Made by a program: the position numbers and the translations under genes. The notes under the pieces are model-generated. The model had not been told where the DNA came from, made no database searches, and worked only from the letters and a program-made list of their open reading frames with translations. Shown piece after piece: positions 1-9,169 of a stretch of DNA of 64,000 nucleotides (its first letter is position 1; each line of letters starts with the position of its first letter). Source of the stretch: Bythopirellula goksoeyrii (GTDB lineage: Bacteria > Planctomycetota > Planctomycetia > Pirellulales > Lacipirellulaceae); NCBI RefSeq assembly GCF_008065115.1, contig NZ_CP042913.1, positions 2,454,338 to 2,518,337 of the forward strand, read 5' to 3'.

Positions 1-221
1 ATCACTTATTGCGTCCGCTCATAACGAAATAGTGGGATAAAAAGCGGACTCCGGCTCGTCATTGCTCTCTTTTATCTGTTCTGTCTCAGGTGCCGCGGGC
101 AGCGGTTATTCATTTGGGCGGTCTGGGTACTAGCCGGCACGCCATGCGTCTTGGTTGTGTCTTGCCATTTTTCTTGGCATCCTGTTCAGGAGTTTCCATG
201 GTTTTTGAGGGAGAAAGCGTA

Positions 222-1397
222 ATGAAGAAATTTTCTGTGACGAGCCTCGGTCTATTGTTGGCCCTTTCAGTGATCAGCACGAATAGCTGGGCACTCATCT
301 TTCAGTTTGATGGCGGTGGCTTACCGTCTGACGATTTCCAGATAGCGGCCAACTGGAATGATTTCGCCGCTGGCCCTGATGCTGTGCCTGGCGCTGGTGA
401 CCGAGCCATCATCAACGACAACTTTGTTGTACAACATAACACAGCTGTTACGACTACCTTGGGGAGTCTAATCGTCGGTGCCGATTGGCCGGTGACGGGA
501 GAACTTGGAACCGATGGAACGCTCAACCTGTCAGCCGGAAAGATCATCGTCACCGGTGGTGGCGACAACTTCCAGATCGCCCGCGCACGCGGAGCCGTAG
601 TGGGCGATGCCGATGGGGATGGCTTGATTGTCATCACCAATGCCGAGTTAGAGATTAGTGGTTCGGACCCGATCGTAGGAACACGCGATCATGGTGTGCT
701 TGATGTCGGCCTGAATGGCAAGGTTTACAATACACCGGGCAATGATAATTATTGGCGGCTGGGGAATTACGGCCCGAGTGTTGATGCCGGTCTCGAGGGA
801 AATGGCCTGCTGGATGTCCATGACAATGGCACCTTCAATGCCCATGTCATCTTCATCGGGGACCGAGACTCGACTGGCGAGTTGCGGGTTTCCGACACCG
901 GTTCGGTAGTGCTGACAGGCAACCTGGTTGCAAGACCCTCTGGATTTGAAGCGGGTGGGTCAGCCAAGGTTCAGATGAACGGTGCGACGGCGACATTAAG
1001 TGCCTTCAATCTGGAGTCGGAAAGTTTGGTGGGAGAGGTTCCTACACTTTATGAGTTTAACGCCGATTCTTTGCTCGGTGTGTCAGCTATAAAGTTGCAG
1101 GACGCGATTAATATCACCAATAACGAGCTCGTAGTTAACTTGAATAGCTTTCCTCTGGCAAATCTTTCGTCGATCTTGCTGTTTGATGGTGACCAATCCT
1201 TAGTAGGAGACCGAGTATTCGGTACGTTTGCTTCGACGACGGTTAGCGGCGGTGCCCTCGGTGCACAATACTCAGTGGTTTATGACCAAGCTGTCGGGGA
1301 CATTCTCCTACAACGTATTCCTGAGCCGTCGACGATATTACTGTTCGGCCTCAGCTTGATGTTTACAGCCGGCGCAAGACGTCGGCAATCGTGCTGA
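222..1397 (+). CDS. Secreted PEP-CTERM beta-helix-like protein
   Basis: Predicted exported surface protein of 391 residues. I chose the ATG at 222 because GAGGGAGA lies just upstream and the protein then opens with a lysine-rich signal peptide ending near NSWA; the same frame is open back to 90, but that leader looks non-coding. The middle is a run of Gly/Asn/Asp-rich short strands (for example GTLNLSAGKIIVTGGG and GELRVSDTGSVVLTGN), typical of autotransporter-like or pectate-lyase-like beta-helices. The C terminus is a PEP-CTERM tail: IPEPST, a hydrophobic segment, then ARRRQ. PEP-CTERM proteins are normally processed by an exosortase; none is in the window. It is paralogous to the protein at 2801 (shared RxGNYGP and GLxDVH blocks). 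Ligand or enzymatic role is unknown. Confidence 0.85.
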   Translation: MKKFSVTSLGLLLALSVISTNSWALIFQFDGGGLPSDDFQIAANWNDFAAGPDAVPGAGDRAIINDNFVVQHNTAVTTTLGSLIVGADWPVTGELGTDGTLNLSAGKIIVTGGGDNFQIARARGAVVGDADGDGLIVITNAELEISGSDPIVGTRDHGVLDVGLNGKVYNTPGNDNYWRLGNYGPSVDAGLEGNGLLDVHDNGTFNAHVIFIGDRDSTGELRVSDTGSVVLTGNLVARPSGFEAGGSAKVQMNGATATLSAFNLESESLVGEVPTLYEFNADSLLGVSAIKLQDAINITNNELVVNLNSFPLANLSSILLFDGDQSLVGDRVFGTFASTTVSGGALGAQYSVVYDQAVGDILLQRIPEPSTILLFGLSLMFTAGARRRQSC

Positions 1398-1432
1398 TTA
1401 GGTAATAGTTTTTGACCATTCCTATTGGAATT

Positions 1433-1471
1433 GACAGAACGGCCATCCCGCTCTTGGGATGGCCGGCTGTC
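1433..1471 (+). terminator. Hairpin after the first PEP-CTERM gene
   Basis: GGCCATCCC and GGGATGGCC form a perfect 9-bp stem around GCTCTT, extended by outer GACAG/CTGTC pairing. No T-tract follows, so it may be an mRNA-stabilising hairpin or attenuator between 222-1397 and the DUF1559 gene rather than a full rho-independent terminator. Confidence 0.55.
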
Positions 1472-1546
1472 GGTAACGAAGACTATCTAGGAGTGGACAT
1501 TGACAGAGAACGAAGGTGAGTCTGAGGACAAAGCCCGGAGCAAGGC

Positions 1547-2692
1547 ATGAATAATTCGGTTTCTTGGAATGCAATCGTCGGAATCAGGAAGCGATGCTCC
1601 ACGAACGAGAAGTATGGTTTCACTCTCGTCGAACTATTGGTGGTGATCGCCATTATCGGCATTCTGGTAGCGTTGCTTTTGCCGGCGATTCAAGCTGCAA
1701 GAGAAGCCGCTCGACGCACCGACTGCAGGAATCGGCTCAAGCAAATGGGCCTGGCAATTCAAAATCATGTCAGCACACAGCGTGTATTTCCGACAGGAGG
1801 TGTCGGCGTTTATCCAGACATTGCGAATTTCGTCACGGGAGGAAGGCCCTTTGGCCCTGAGAAGCAAGGTCTCAACTGGTGTTACCAGATATTACCCTAT
1901 CTGGAACAAGGCGCAATTCAAGGCCTTACCACGCAAGTTGAACTTCAAGCTCAGTCTATCCCGCTCTATGTATGTCCCTCCCGTCGGACAGTCTCAGCCG
2001 CTTCGAACAACGCTGCAATTCTCGGCGACCAACAGGTGTTTCTCATCGACTATGCCGCTGTGCAGCCGTGTACCGACGATTGCCCGCCAGGCTCCCCCGG
2101 CTGTGCAACGCCAGTTCGATACAACCCTCAGGATTCGGTGCCCCTTACCAGAGACGGCTACGTAAAAAATCAATTGTCTTTTTGGGGAGGGAAAAATGGG
2201 GAAGTCGCGGGTATCGTGTCCAAGAATAACCAAGTCTACGACGGCGTCATTGTTCGTAGTGCCTGGGACTATCAGAACAAGATATTCACGAACAATTCGC
2301 GCCCGATAAGATTTGCCCAAATCACCGACGGAACCAGCAATACCTTCTTGCTTGGCGAGAAGTATGTCCGGACCGACTTGTACGAGGGGGGAAGTAAATC
2401 AGACGACAAGGGATGGATCGATGGCTGGGATCCCGATGCGATCCGCTCGACTTGCTTTCAGCCATACAGCGATGGCGATGGATTCCAATTTCAGCCTAAC
2501 AACGGTCCTGGCGACTTCTTCGGGAGAGATAGAGACGTTTACTACTTTGGATCAGCCCACCCGGGTGGGCTCAACGGCATCTTTGCCGATGGATCAGTTC
2601 GCTCGATTGGTTTCGACGTCGATGTCCTGATGTTTAACGCTTTAGGAACTCGGGATAGAGGGGAAGTAGTCGACACATCACAGGTGAATTGA
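1547..2692 (+). CDS. DUF1559 prepilin-like protein
   Basis: 381-residue member of the large planctomycete DUF1559 family. It has a type IV pilin-like N-terminal cleavage/methylation motif (FTLVELLVVIAIIGILVALL) at about residues 24-45, followed by the family block AIQAAREAARR. The C-terminal SAHPGGLNGIFADGSVR motif (about 335-352) is also characteristic. The long N-terminal extension before the pilin motif is acceptable because the ATG at 1547 follows a GGAG-type site. These proteins are thought to be exported and anchored by the hydrophobic helix; their function is unknown. It lies between two paralogous PEP-CTERM genes on the same strand, which suggests a shared envelope role. Confidence 0.93.
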   Translation: MNNSVSWNAIVGIRKRCSTNEKYGFTLVELLVVIAIIGILVALLLPAIQAAREAARRTDCRNRLKQMGLAIQNHVSTQRVFPTGGVGVYPDIANFVTGGRPFGPEKQGLNWCYQILPYLEQGAIQGLTTQVELQAQSIPLYVCPSRRTVSAASNNAAILGDQQVFLIDYAAVQPCTDDCPPGSPGCATPVRYNPQDSVPLTRDGYVKNQLSFWGGKNGEVAGIVSKNNQVYDGVIVRSAWDYQNKIFTNNSRPIRFAQITDGTSNTFLLGEKYVRTDLYEGGSKSDDKGWIDGWDPDAIRSTCFQPYSDGDGFQFQPNNGPGDFFGRDRDVYYFGSAHPGGLNGIFADGSVRSIGFDVDVLMFNALGTRDRGEVVDTSQVN

Positions 2693-2800
2693 GTGAGAAA
2701 GACAAGTAACCCGTGAGCCGGTGCCAAACGATAGCCGCGGAGAGGTTTCTTCGAGGACATTCTGCACCTCCTAATATTACGCAATTATTTTGGAGTCCGT

Positions 2801-4240
2801 ATGATGAAAACTGCAAGACTTTCGGCCAAGAAGATGACACATTTTACCCTGATCTTGGCTCTATCTATAGTTAGCCAAGATTGTTGGGCAGTTTTTGTGT
2901 ATTTCGATGGAAGTACGAATACTGACTTTAGTCTCGCGACAAATTGGACACCAGAGAATGCACCTGGCACCAATCTTGTCGACATCTATGGCATCGACGA
3001 TGGCCTTTCGTCAACTTATTCCGGCGGCACTACTCAGGTGAAGGGGCTAAGAGTCGGATCGGCGGCCAAAGAGCATCAGTTTGGGGACACACATTTTGGC
3101 AGGTTAACGATGTCGGGTGGGACGCTCGAAATAACTGGCTCGGGTGCGGAGGGTCTGTTTGGCATCGGCCGCGAACGAGAACCCATTATCACCGACGACG
3201 CCAAGAAAGGGGGCGAACTCATCATGAATGGCTCGTCTACCATAATTGCTAATGGACTCATCGTCGGTGAACGCACAAAGGGGCTACTTTCTATTGGTCA
3301 GAACTCTATCGTTGAAATGAGGACCTGGGATACGACTGTCGTACCCAACCAGTTTGGTGGCACGGAAGATATTCGCATCGGCAACTATGGACCCGCCTAC
3401 GACGATTTTGGTGCCGAACCGGGACTGGACGGAAGAGGCTTGGTTGACGTACATGGCTCCTTTATGGCTAAAGACATGTATTTCTCCGAGCATGGCGCGC
3501 AAGGAGAACTTCGTCTCTCTGGTGGTACGGTAAACTTGAACGGAGGGCTGATCATGGACCTCTGTGATAATTGTCAGTCCAATCCAGTCCTCCTGGCCCA
3601 GCGTTTAGCCAAGGTATCCATCTTTGGCTCTAGCGGAACCTTTAACGTAGGCGTCGACCCTGACCCTTTGGTTGTCGACCCCATGCCCCCCCTCCGCGAT
3701 ATTCTTGCTGCTTCTCCTACTGCCGTCTTTTCTTTCACGGCAGACTCGGGAGGTGTAACTCCGATCACGCTTTTTCAGAACGCCAGCGAACCATCCGGTG
3801 GAGCTGAAATTCAGGGTGCACAACTTGAGCTAAATCTCGATGCATACCCCTTCACACCAACATCCAAGCTAACGCTCATTGACGCGACTGCCTCGCTGCT
3901 CTTGGGCCAGTTCGGTTCCGTGACTTTCCTGGGCAATACGACCGCCAGCGTCAATTACGATTTTACCAACGGCGACGTGTTTCTCAACAACTTCCAATCG
4001 ACCGGGGGACTTGCCGGTGACTTCGATAACGACGGTGACGTGGATGGCCACGATTTCCTCGTCTGGCAACGCGGAAGCTCTCCCAACTCCCTCAGCCCCG
4101 TGGATCTTCTTGCCTGGCAAGACAATTACGGTGACGGAAGTCTCACTGCTCTGGGAGCCGTACCGGAACCTTCTGCCGGGCTGCTCGCGCTTGTTGCCGG
4201 CGCAACGCTTGGCTTGAACTTGAGAGGCCGAAAGCGTTGA
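2801..4240 (+). CDS. Secreted dockerin-like/PEP-CTERM beta-helix protein
   Basis: 479-residue exported protein. The signal peptide (residues about 1-30) ends near DCWA; GGAG lies 7 bases before the ATG pair at 2801. A long beta-helix-like region follows (LTMSGGTLEITGSG, GELRLSGGTVNLNGG), related to the protein at 222. Near residues 405-445 is a dockerin-like calcium-binding module (GDFDNDGDVDGHDFLVWQ, then a second half ending WQDNYGDG). The tail is VPEPSAGLLALVAG with a basic LRGRKR end, a classic PEP-CTERM sorting signal. The next gene may begin inside this gene's stop codon, so the two are probably translated together. Inferred to be a surface-displayed structural or adhesive protein. Confidence 0.88.
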   Translation: MMKTARLSAKKMTHFTLILALSIVSQDCWAVFVYFDGSTNTDFSLATNWTPENAPGTNLVDIYGIDDGLSSTYSGGTTQVKGLRVGSAAKEHQFGDTHFGRLTMSGGTLEITGSGAEGLFGIGREREPIITDDAKKGGELIMNGSSTIIANGLIVGERTKGLLSIGQNSIVEMRTWDTTVVPNQFGGTEDIRIGNYGPAYDDFGAEPGLDGRGLVDVHGSFMAKDMYFSEHGAQGELRLSGGTVNLNGGLIMDLCDNCQSNPVLLAQRLAKVSIFGSSGTFNVGVDPDPLVVDPMPPLRDILAASPTAVFSFTADSGGVTPITLFQNASEPSGGAEIQGAQLELNLDAYPFTPTSKLTLIDATASLLLGQFGSVTFLGNTTASVNYDFTNGDVFLNNFQSTGGLAGDFDNDGDVDGHDFLVWQRGSSPNSLSPVDLLAWQDNYGDGSLTALGAVPEPSAGLLALVAGATLGLNLRGRKR

Positions 4241-6795
4241 TTTTTGATTATATAAGTGCTGGTGAGCAGCATCTGACGCCAGTTCACCATGAGCACCATA
4301 CCAAACAGAGACTCGCGGCAATAAGTAGTGCCTGGAGATATTTTGCTTTTCAGGATTCAAAGGGTTCGTGTTGGTTCCGTGGTTATACTGTTTTATTGAT
4401 GTGCATGCTTACCGTAAACGCATGTGCTCAGAATCAATTCTCGATTCCCTCGATCGACTTGCTTCCCAACGCGCCGAGCACTAACCAATTGCGCGACTGG
4501 CGACAGACGGCCATCGATTTTGATACGCTTGCCTTCGATACCACCGCGACGGGTCAGTATCTTCCCCTGGTAAAAATCGACACCACGCCCGTTTCTCCTC
4601 AGCTAACGGAGTCATTCGGTTTAGCCGCCTATGTGGGCGAAACGCGCACTTTTGGTGAGACGGGCGAACCCGTTCACGAAGCGGTCTCGTCGCTTGCAGC
4701 TGTACTGGGGGGAACGCTCGTGGGCGTTAACAAGTCGGCTGGTCCGTACAATTGGGTTTCGATGGCACGCGAATATTACGTAAACAGAAATGGCCAGTAC
4801 ATCGTGCTCAACTCGCCCTTCTCGGTATCGGGAGGGTCGGCATGGTACGACATTTACCCGAATGTGTTGTTCTATCAAATCGCCGATCGCTATCCGGACG
4901 AAACCTATCTCGGACCGATCATGGACCAAATTGACCAGCGTTTCTACGATGCTGTTGGCGTATTAACAGCCAATGGAGCGGCTCCCAACTTCAACCATAC
5001 AGCCTACAATTTCCGCACTCGTCAACCGGTCGACAATGGTGTCTGGCGCGAGCCTGACATGGGACTGGGCATGGCATGGATGCAGCATGCCGCTTATTGG
5101 CGAAACCAGGATTCCAACCCTGGTCTAGCAGCCCAGCATCTGACCGCTGTCGATTGGGCGCTTAGTTATTATGTACAGACGTCGGCCAACCCTGACTATG
5201 AAATCCTTTCGCCGTTCGGAGCCTACACAGCGGCTCGAATGAATGCAGAGCACGGAAGAAACTACGATATTCAGAAGTTTGTGAACTGGGTGTTCGATCG
5301 CAGCAACGCCCGCCCCACCAAGATTATGATCAGCGGCGAGCAATGGGGGGGCGAAGAAGTTGGCGGCTTGATGGGATTCACGATCCCGAATATCGGAGAC
5401 GTCCGCGGATACGCCTTCTCAATGAACACCTTCGCGACCGCCATGCCGATGGTACCGCTCGTACGTTATGAGGATCGCTACAGTCAAGCTATCGGAAAAT
5501 GGATGGTCAACGTCGCCAGTGCTGCTAGATTATTCTATGGCGACGCCCATTCTAACCAGAGTCAGTCGTCGGAGTTCTGGACCGGGGACCCAAACAGTGC
5601 TGTCGCCTACGAGGGGTTACGCCACCATTGGTTAGGCGGTGAGTTCGACGGCGAAGAATTATATGCAGCGGGTGATCCACTCACTTACAACTGGGGTCCT
5701 GAGACGGATTTCGCCATCTATGGCTCGGCTATGTCGGGAGTTTTCGGGTCGATCATTAAAACGACGAACGTCGAAAAAATTCTCCAACTTGATTTATTGG
5801 CAACTGACTCCTTTCGTGGCGACGCCCACCCGACGTATCTTTACTACAATCCTCTTGCGAACACACAGTCGATTGCGATCGACTTAGGGTCGGGTGCCTT
5901 CGATTTGTACGACGCCGTAGCGAATCGTTTTGTGGCGCGTTCCGTCAGCGGACAGCAAATGTTCGACGTGATAGCCGGCGAAGCGGTGCAACTCGTGCTC
6001 GTTCCTGCGGGAGGACTTGAAACTCGCCAAGGCAGGAGGTTGCTCGTGAACGATGTGGTGATCGACTATAACGCCTCGCTGCTGGCGAACAATCTGATCC
6101 GTAACGGCGACGTGGACGAACGAATCTCCCCGGGCACAGCACGTCCCTCCTTCTGGCACTACAGTAGCAGTGCGAAGTGGTCTGCTGAGGAAGCCCTCAG
6201 CCCGACTCACTCATTGGAGATCACCGACAACAGCCCGACCGCCAGCGAAGAATGGCGCAGTTATGCAACAGACGTTCCAGCGGGGACAGATCGCACTCTC
6301 AAGCTCCGCTGGTTCTGGCAGTATGATGCGGCAGCAGGTGATGAATTTCAAGCTCGTCTACGCTTCTCTAATGACCTTGTCACATCACTCGATTTGGTCA
6401 ATCCTCTGCTCGAAATGAACTTCCTTGCGCTGGGTTTGGCAAGTGAGTTCGAAATGTTTGAAACTACGATCGATTTGCCTGACGGCATCCGCTCTTTCGA
6501 TCTCACATTTTTGTCTGGGAGTTCGGCAATCGGCTCGATGTATGTCGATGACATATCTGTGACGTTGGTTGAGGCGATACCCGGCGACTTCGATGGGGAT
6601 GGCGACGTCGACGGGCATGACTTTTTGCGGTGGCAGCACGATCCGAGTATGGGCAATTTGCTAGATTGGCAGACCAATTACGGTGCCGCGACACCACCTC
6701 TGTCTGCTTCCATTGCGGTTCCGGAATCGACGAGTTTCCTGCTCGTCATTGGAGCCGTACTTTGTTGGAGCTGCCGATGTGTCATCACTCATTAA
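4237..6795 (+). CDS. Large secreted protein with dockerin-like module and PEP-type tail
   Basis: 852 codons if started at TTG 4237, which overlaps the previous stop by four bases; the first in-frame ATG is at 4399, inside a hydrophobic stretch ending NACAQ that looks like the end of a signal peptide, so the true start is uncertain. Residues about 70-570 form one long domain I do not recognise, rich in Trp and Tyr and perhaps an alpha-toroid carbohydrate-active fold. Residues about 620-770 look like a carbohydrate-binding jelly roll (NLIRNGDVDE ... SFWHYSSSAKW). Then come a dockerin-like GDFDGDGDVDGHDFLRWQ block and a weak sorting tail (VPESTSFLLVIGAVL), whose basic end is degenerate (CRCVITH). 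Possibly a secreted polysaccharide-binding or polysaccharide-degrading protein. Confidence 0.75.
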   Translation: MIFDYISAGEQHLTPVHHEHHTKQRLAAISSAWRYFAFQDSKGSCWFRGYTVLLMCMLTVNACAQNQFSIPSIDLLPNAPSTNQLRDWRQTAIDFDTLAFDTTATGQYLPLVKIDTTPVSPQLTESFGLAAYVGETRTFGETGEPVHEAVSSLAAVLGGTLVGVNKSAGPYNWVSMAREYYVNRNGQYIVLNSPFSVSGGSAWYDIYPNVLFYQIADRYPDETYLGPIMDQIDQRFYDAVGVLTANGAAPNFNHTAYNFRTRQPVDNGVWREPDMGLGMAWMQHAAYWRNQDSNPGLAAQHLTAVDWALSYYVQTSANPDYEILSPFGAYTAARMNAEHGRNYDIQKFVNWVFDRSNARPTKIMISGEQWGGEEVGGLMGFTIPNIGDVRGYAFSMNTFATAMPMVPLVRYEDRYSQAIGKWMVNVASAARLFYGDAHSNQSQSSEFWTGDPNSAVAYEGLRHHWLGGEFDGEELYAAGDPLTYNWGPETDFAIYGSAMSGVFGSIIKTTNVEKILQLDLLATDSFRGDAHPTYLYYNPLANTQSIAIDLGSGAFDLYDAVANRFVARSVSGQQMFDVIAGEAVQLVLVPAGGLETRQGRRLLVNDVVIDYNASLLANNLIRNGDVDERISPGTARPSFWHYSSSAKWSAEEALSPTHSLEITDNSPTASEEWRSYATDVPAGTDRTLKLRWFWQYDAAAGDEFQARLRFSNDLVTSLDLVNPLLEMNFLALGLASEFEMFETTIDLPDGIRSFDLTFLSGSSAIGSMYVDDISVTLVEAIPGDFDGDGDVDGHDFLRWQHDPSMGNLLDWQTNYGAATPPLSASIAVPESTSFLLVIGAVLCWSCRCVITH

Positions 6796-6952
6796 AACAC
6801 GCAAGCTTTTCAGACTGAGTTGAATCATACGGGCTCGCCCAATTAGGTTGCGCACAGCCTGTGAGAACTGCCGCCCGCAACTATGGGTCAGTCAGATTGC
6901 CACCAGATGGACATCCCGACGCGAGTTGCCCGGCACAGTAAATTACAGAGGT

Positions 6953-6979
6953 GAATCTGACTTCGATCAGTTTGGCGAC
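6953..6979 (+). repeat. Dispersed 27-bp repeat, copy A
   Basis: Matches 40674-40700 with 26 of 27 identities (core GACTTCGATCA, then TTTGGCGAC). No function recognised. Confidence 0.65.
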
Positions 6980-7057
6980 GTTCTAACTCGCTGAAGTTGC
7001 ATCAGTCTCAGCAAGTTAGCCAGATCGCTAACTCGCACACTTCGCCATTTTCCTGAC

Positions 7058-7102
7058 TAAAATAGGGGCAACTGTGCAACTAGCGTAAGCTGCCCTATTT
7101 TA
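7058..7102. repeat. Inverted repeat upstream of recombinase remnant
   Basis: TAAAATAGGGGCA (7058-7070) pairs with TGCCCTATTTTA (7091-7102), one base looped out, around a 20-nt spacer. The position 70 bp upstream of a tyrosine recombinase would suit a recombination or regulatory site; this is inference. Confidence 0.45.
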
Positions 7103-7172
7103 CTCTAGAGGGACAGGAGGTTCAGTAGGAAGCCGATTGAGGCTATCGGTTGGCGGAGCTGGGAAAGGAATC

Positions 7173-8242
7173 ATGTGCCGACAGCCTGGAGTCGTCACCA
7201 TGTCTCACAGCTTTGAGTCCGTCGCCGCCAAGTATCTGGCCACCAAGAAGCTCTCGTCTGGCACCTGCAAGGAGTACAGGGGCACCGTCACCAAATGGAT
7301 TTCCTGGGGGAAAGGGGTCGACGTCGACCAGATTGGCAGGGTTCACTTACGGGACTTCCTCGACTGGGTCCATGAAAAGGCAGCCGCTGATGGCGGGTCG
7401 AACGCCGGACGTACGGCCAACAAGTCCCGCGAGAATATGAGGGCCATTCTGTCGTGTGGGCCTGGGAGCAGGACTTTTTGGAGAAGCTGCCGAGGTTTCC
7501 AACGGCAAAGACGCAGCGCGACGTCGCCGGACGGCACTACCTCACGAAGGCGGACCTGAACGCTCTCTATTTCGCCACGTATGAGCTGGAGCGGCCGAGG
7601 GGATGGAAGCAGCCGCTAACTGTCGGCCACTATTGGCGGGCGGCTCTGGTAGTGTTCTTCAACTACGGGGTGGACACGGGAACGATCTTCAAGACCGCAG
7701 CGTTCCATGAGCCCATCCTGTGGCGGCACATCTGCTGGCTTCCCGAACCGCCGAACGGCCAGGGCAAGGAGTCTCGCTACGGCTGGCTGTACTATCGCCG
7801 GGTAAAGACGAAGAAGCAGTTCTATCGACCGATGAATCGGGTTGTGAAGGTGCATCTAAAGAGTCTCCGTCTCGACTCGGTTGAACCGGACCAGCCAGTA
7901 TTTGACTGCGGTAGCTCACGTCCGAACGCGCAGTTCCAACGTCTCTGCACTTTGGCAGGTGTAAAGACGAAGCAGGACGTGGAAACCGGCGAAGAGAAAT
8001 CCTGGGTCCTGAAGGACCTTCGGAAGACCTGCGCGACTTACTACGACGAGCACATGCCAGAATCTTCCATCGAGATCCTCGGCCATTCCGTAGGCGGCGT
8101 GACATATAGGCACTATGCTCACCGGGACCCGCTCGCCTTCAAGGCAATCATGTCGCTTCCCCAGCCGACGGCGTTCACCGCCCTGGTGCACGGGTTCGAT
8201 GGCGAGTGCCCGTGCTGTCGGCGAAGGTTCCGACAGGCCTAG
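7173..8242 (+). pseudogene. Tyrosine recombinase (phage-type integrase), frameshifted
   Basis: Site-specific recombinase split between two frames. The N-terminal part (ATG 7173 or 7200) carries a SAM-like core-binding domain (FESVAAKYLATKKLSSGTCK ... ANKSRENMRAILS). The rest, open from 7454, continues WAWEQDFLEKLPRFP and ends with a recognisable catalytic region: LKDLRKTCATYYDEH (box II arginine), then ILGHSVGGVTYRHYAH (conserved His and nucleophilic Tyr). The break is a two-base TG duplication in the TGTG at 7455-7458; removing it gives AILSWAWEQ and one ~355-residue protein. The box I arginine of classical integrases is not evident (FNYGVDTGTIFK stands there). A CPCCRRRF cysteine motif closes the protein. 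Could be a sequencing error, but it sits beside a clearly decayed gene. Confidence 0.82.
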
Positions 8243-8330
8243 AATCCGACCGGAGCGGCGTCTCCCGGCTTAGCTGCGGAGATGCCGCCGGCGGTGGGCA
8301 ACCTCAGCGGATTGGCAGGGCTGCTAACTT

Positions 8331-8398
8331 GCTGAAACTGGTCCATCCATCGGCAGTTGAAGGAAACTCGAACTGAATGAGGTTGTGCACACCGCCGC
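8331..8398 (+). repeat. Dispersed 68-bp repeat, copy A
   Basis: Aligns without gaps to 32999-33066 with 56 of 68 identities; both end in GGTTGTGCACACC followed by a CCGC. No coding or RNA function recognised. Confidence 0.6.
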
Positions 8399-8483
8399 AT
8401 GCAAAGAGTTAATAAGCTGCGTCTCAGAAAAGGGTCGTTTCTTGACCAGTGCCACGCATAAATCGGTCTTGAAACTTGCCAAG

Positions 8484-8842
8484 AGAGTCGTCGCCGTCTT
8501 GCTAGCCACCCGCCAACCGTCACGAAGGACAGTAGCAGCCAAGTTGATGGTTCAGGCACCATGGTTTCATTCACAGAGAGATGTAGCGCCATGCCATAGT
8601 TGGCTTGCCAAGCTTCAATTCTCCAACGCTCGGATTACGCTGCCACACGAGAAAATCCCGGCCATCTACTTCGACGTCGTGGTCGAAGTCGCCAGGGAGT
8701 CCCTGATTGGCAAACTAGAATACGTCGTCACCATCGCCACCGGCGTAACTGAATAAAGTTCTGCCCCGCCGAAGTTGCCAACCCAAGCTCCTTCCCCCGA
8801 GTTATCGAACGTGCCCGTGCTGTCGACCACAATACCGATTGC
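8484..8842 (-). pseudogene. Decayed dockerin-like/PEP-CTERM gene remnant
   Basis: On the minus strand, fragments of a secreted planctomycete protein can be read in successive frames. First IGIVVDSTGTF ... GAWVGNFGG (about 8840-8770), then YAGGDGDDVF followed by a stop, then GDFDHDVEVDGRDFLVWQR (about 8700-8640, dockerin-like), then after another shift NETMVPEPSTWLLL with GGWLARRRR (about 8565-8487), a PEP-CTERM tail. The order matches the intact proteins at 2801 and 4237. A stop and at least two frameshifts make it non-functional, and the tail's own stop codon has been lost. Confidence 0.75.
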
Positions 8843-9169
8843 CCTTCATAGCTGAGTCATGAAAACAATTGATTTGGGTTGAGGAACTAGTCTAACTATC
8901 TAACTGCTTTCGTGTGAGTGTCTTAGCTCGATTGCTGGTTGGAGCCTGACTACCTCGAGGTCGTCGGAATCGAGCAACTTGGTCAAAAAGACCGGAATCT
9001 CGTTGCATTCCTTACTTTCTTCACTAAGATGAGCTAAGACCATAAGTGTAGCAAACGGTCGTTACAGCTGGGCTTCGATGGATGTCCAAGGCATTGTAGG
9101 ATCGGTGGAGTACCGGATCATCAAGAGCGCTAGACAACAATCCAATTCTCAATCCTTAAGGAGCGTCTC
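8843..9169. other. Intergenic region upstream of the cassette
   Basis: No gene found on either strand. It probably contains the promoter for 9170, but I see no convincing -35/-10 pair. Confidence 0.4.

Larger units (their letters stand above)
6796..7172. other. Intergenic region before the recombinase remnant
   Basis: No convincing gene on either strand. It contains a 27-bp dispersed repeat (6953-6979) and a near-perfect inverted repeat (7058-7102), both listed separately. Their position next to a recombinase remnant suggests debris of a mobile element. Confidence 0.6.
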
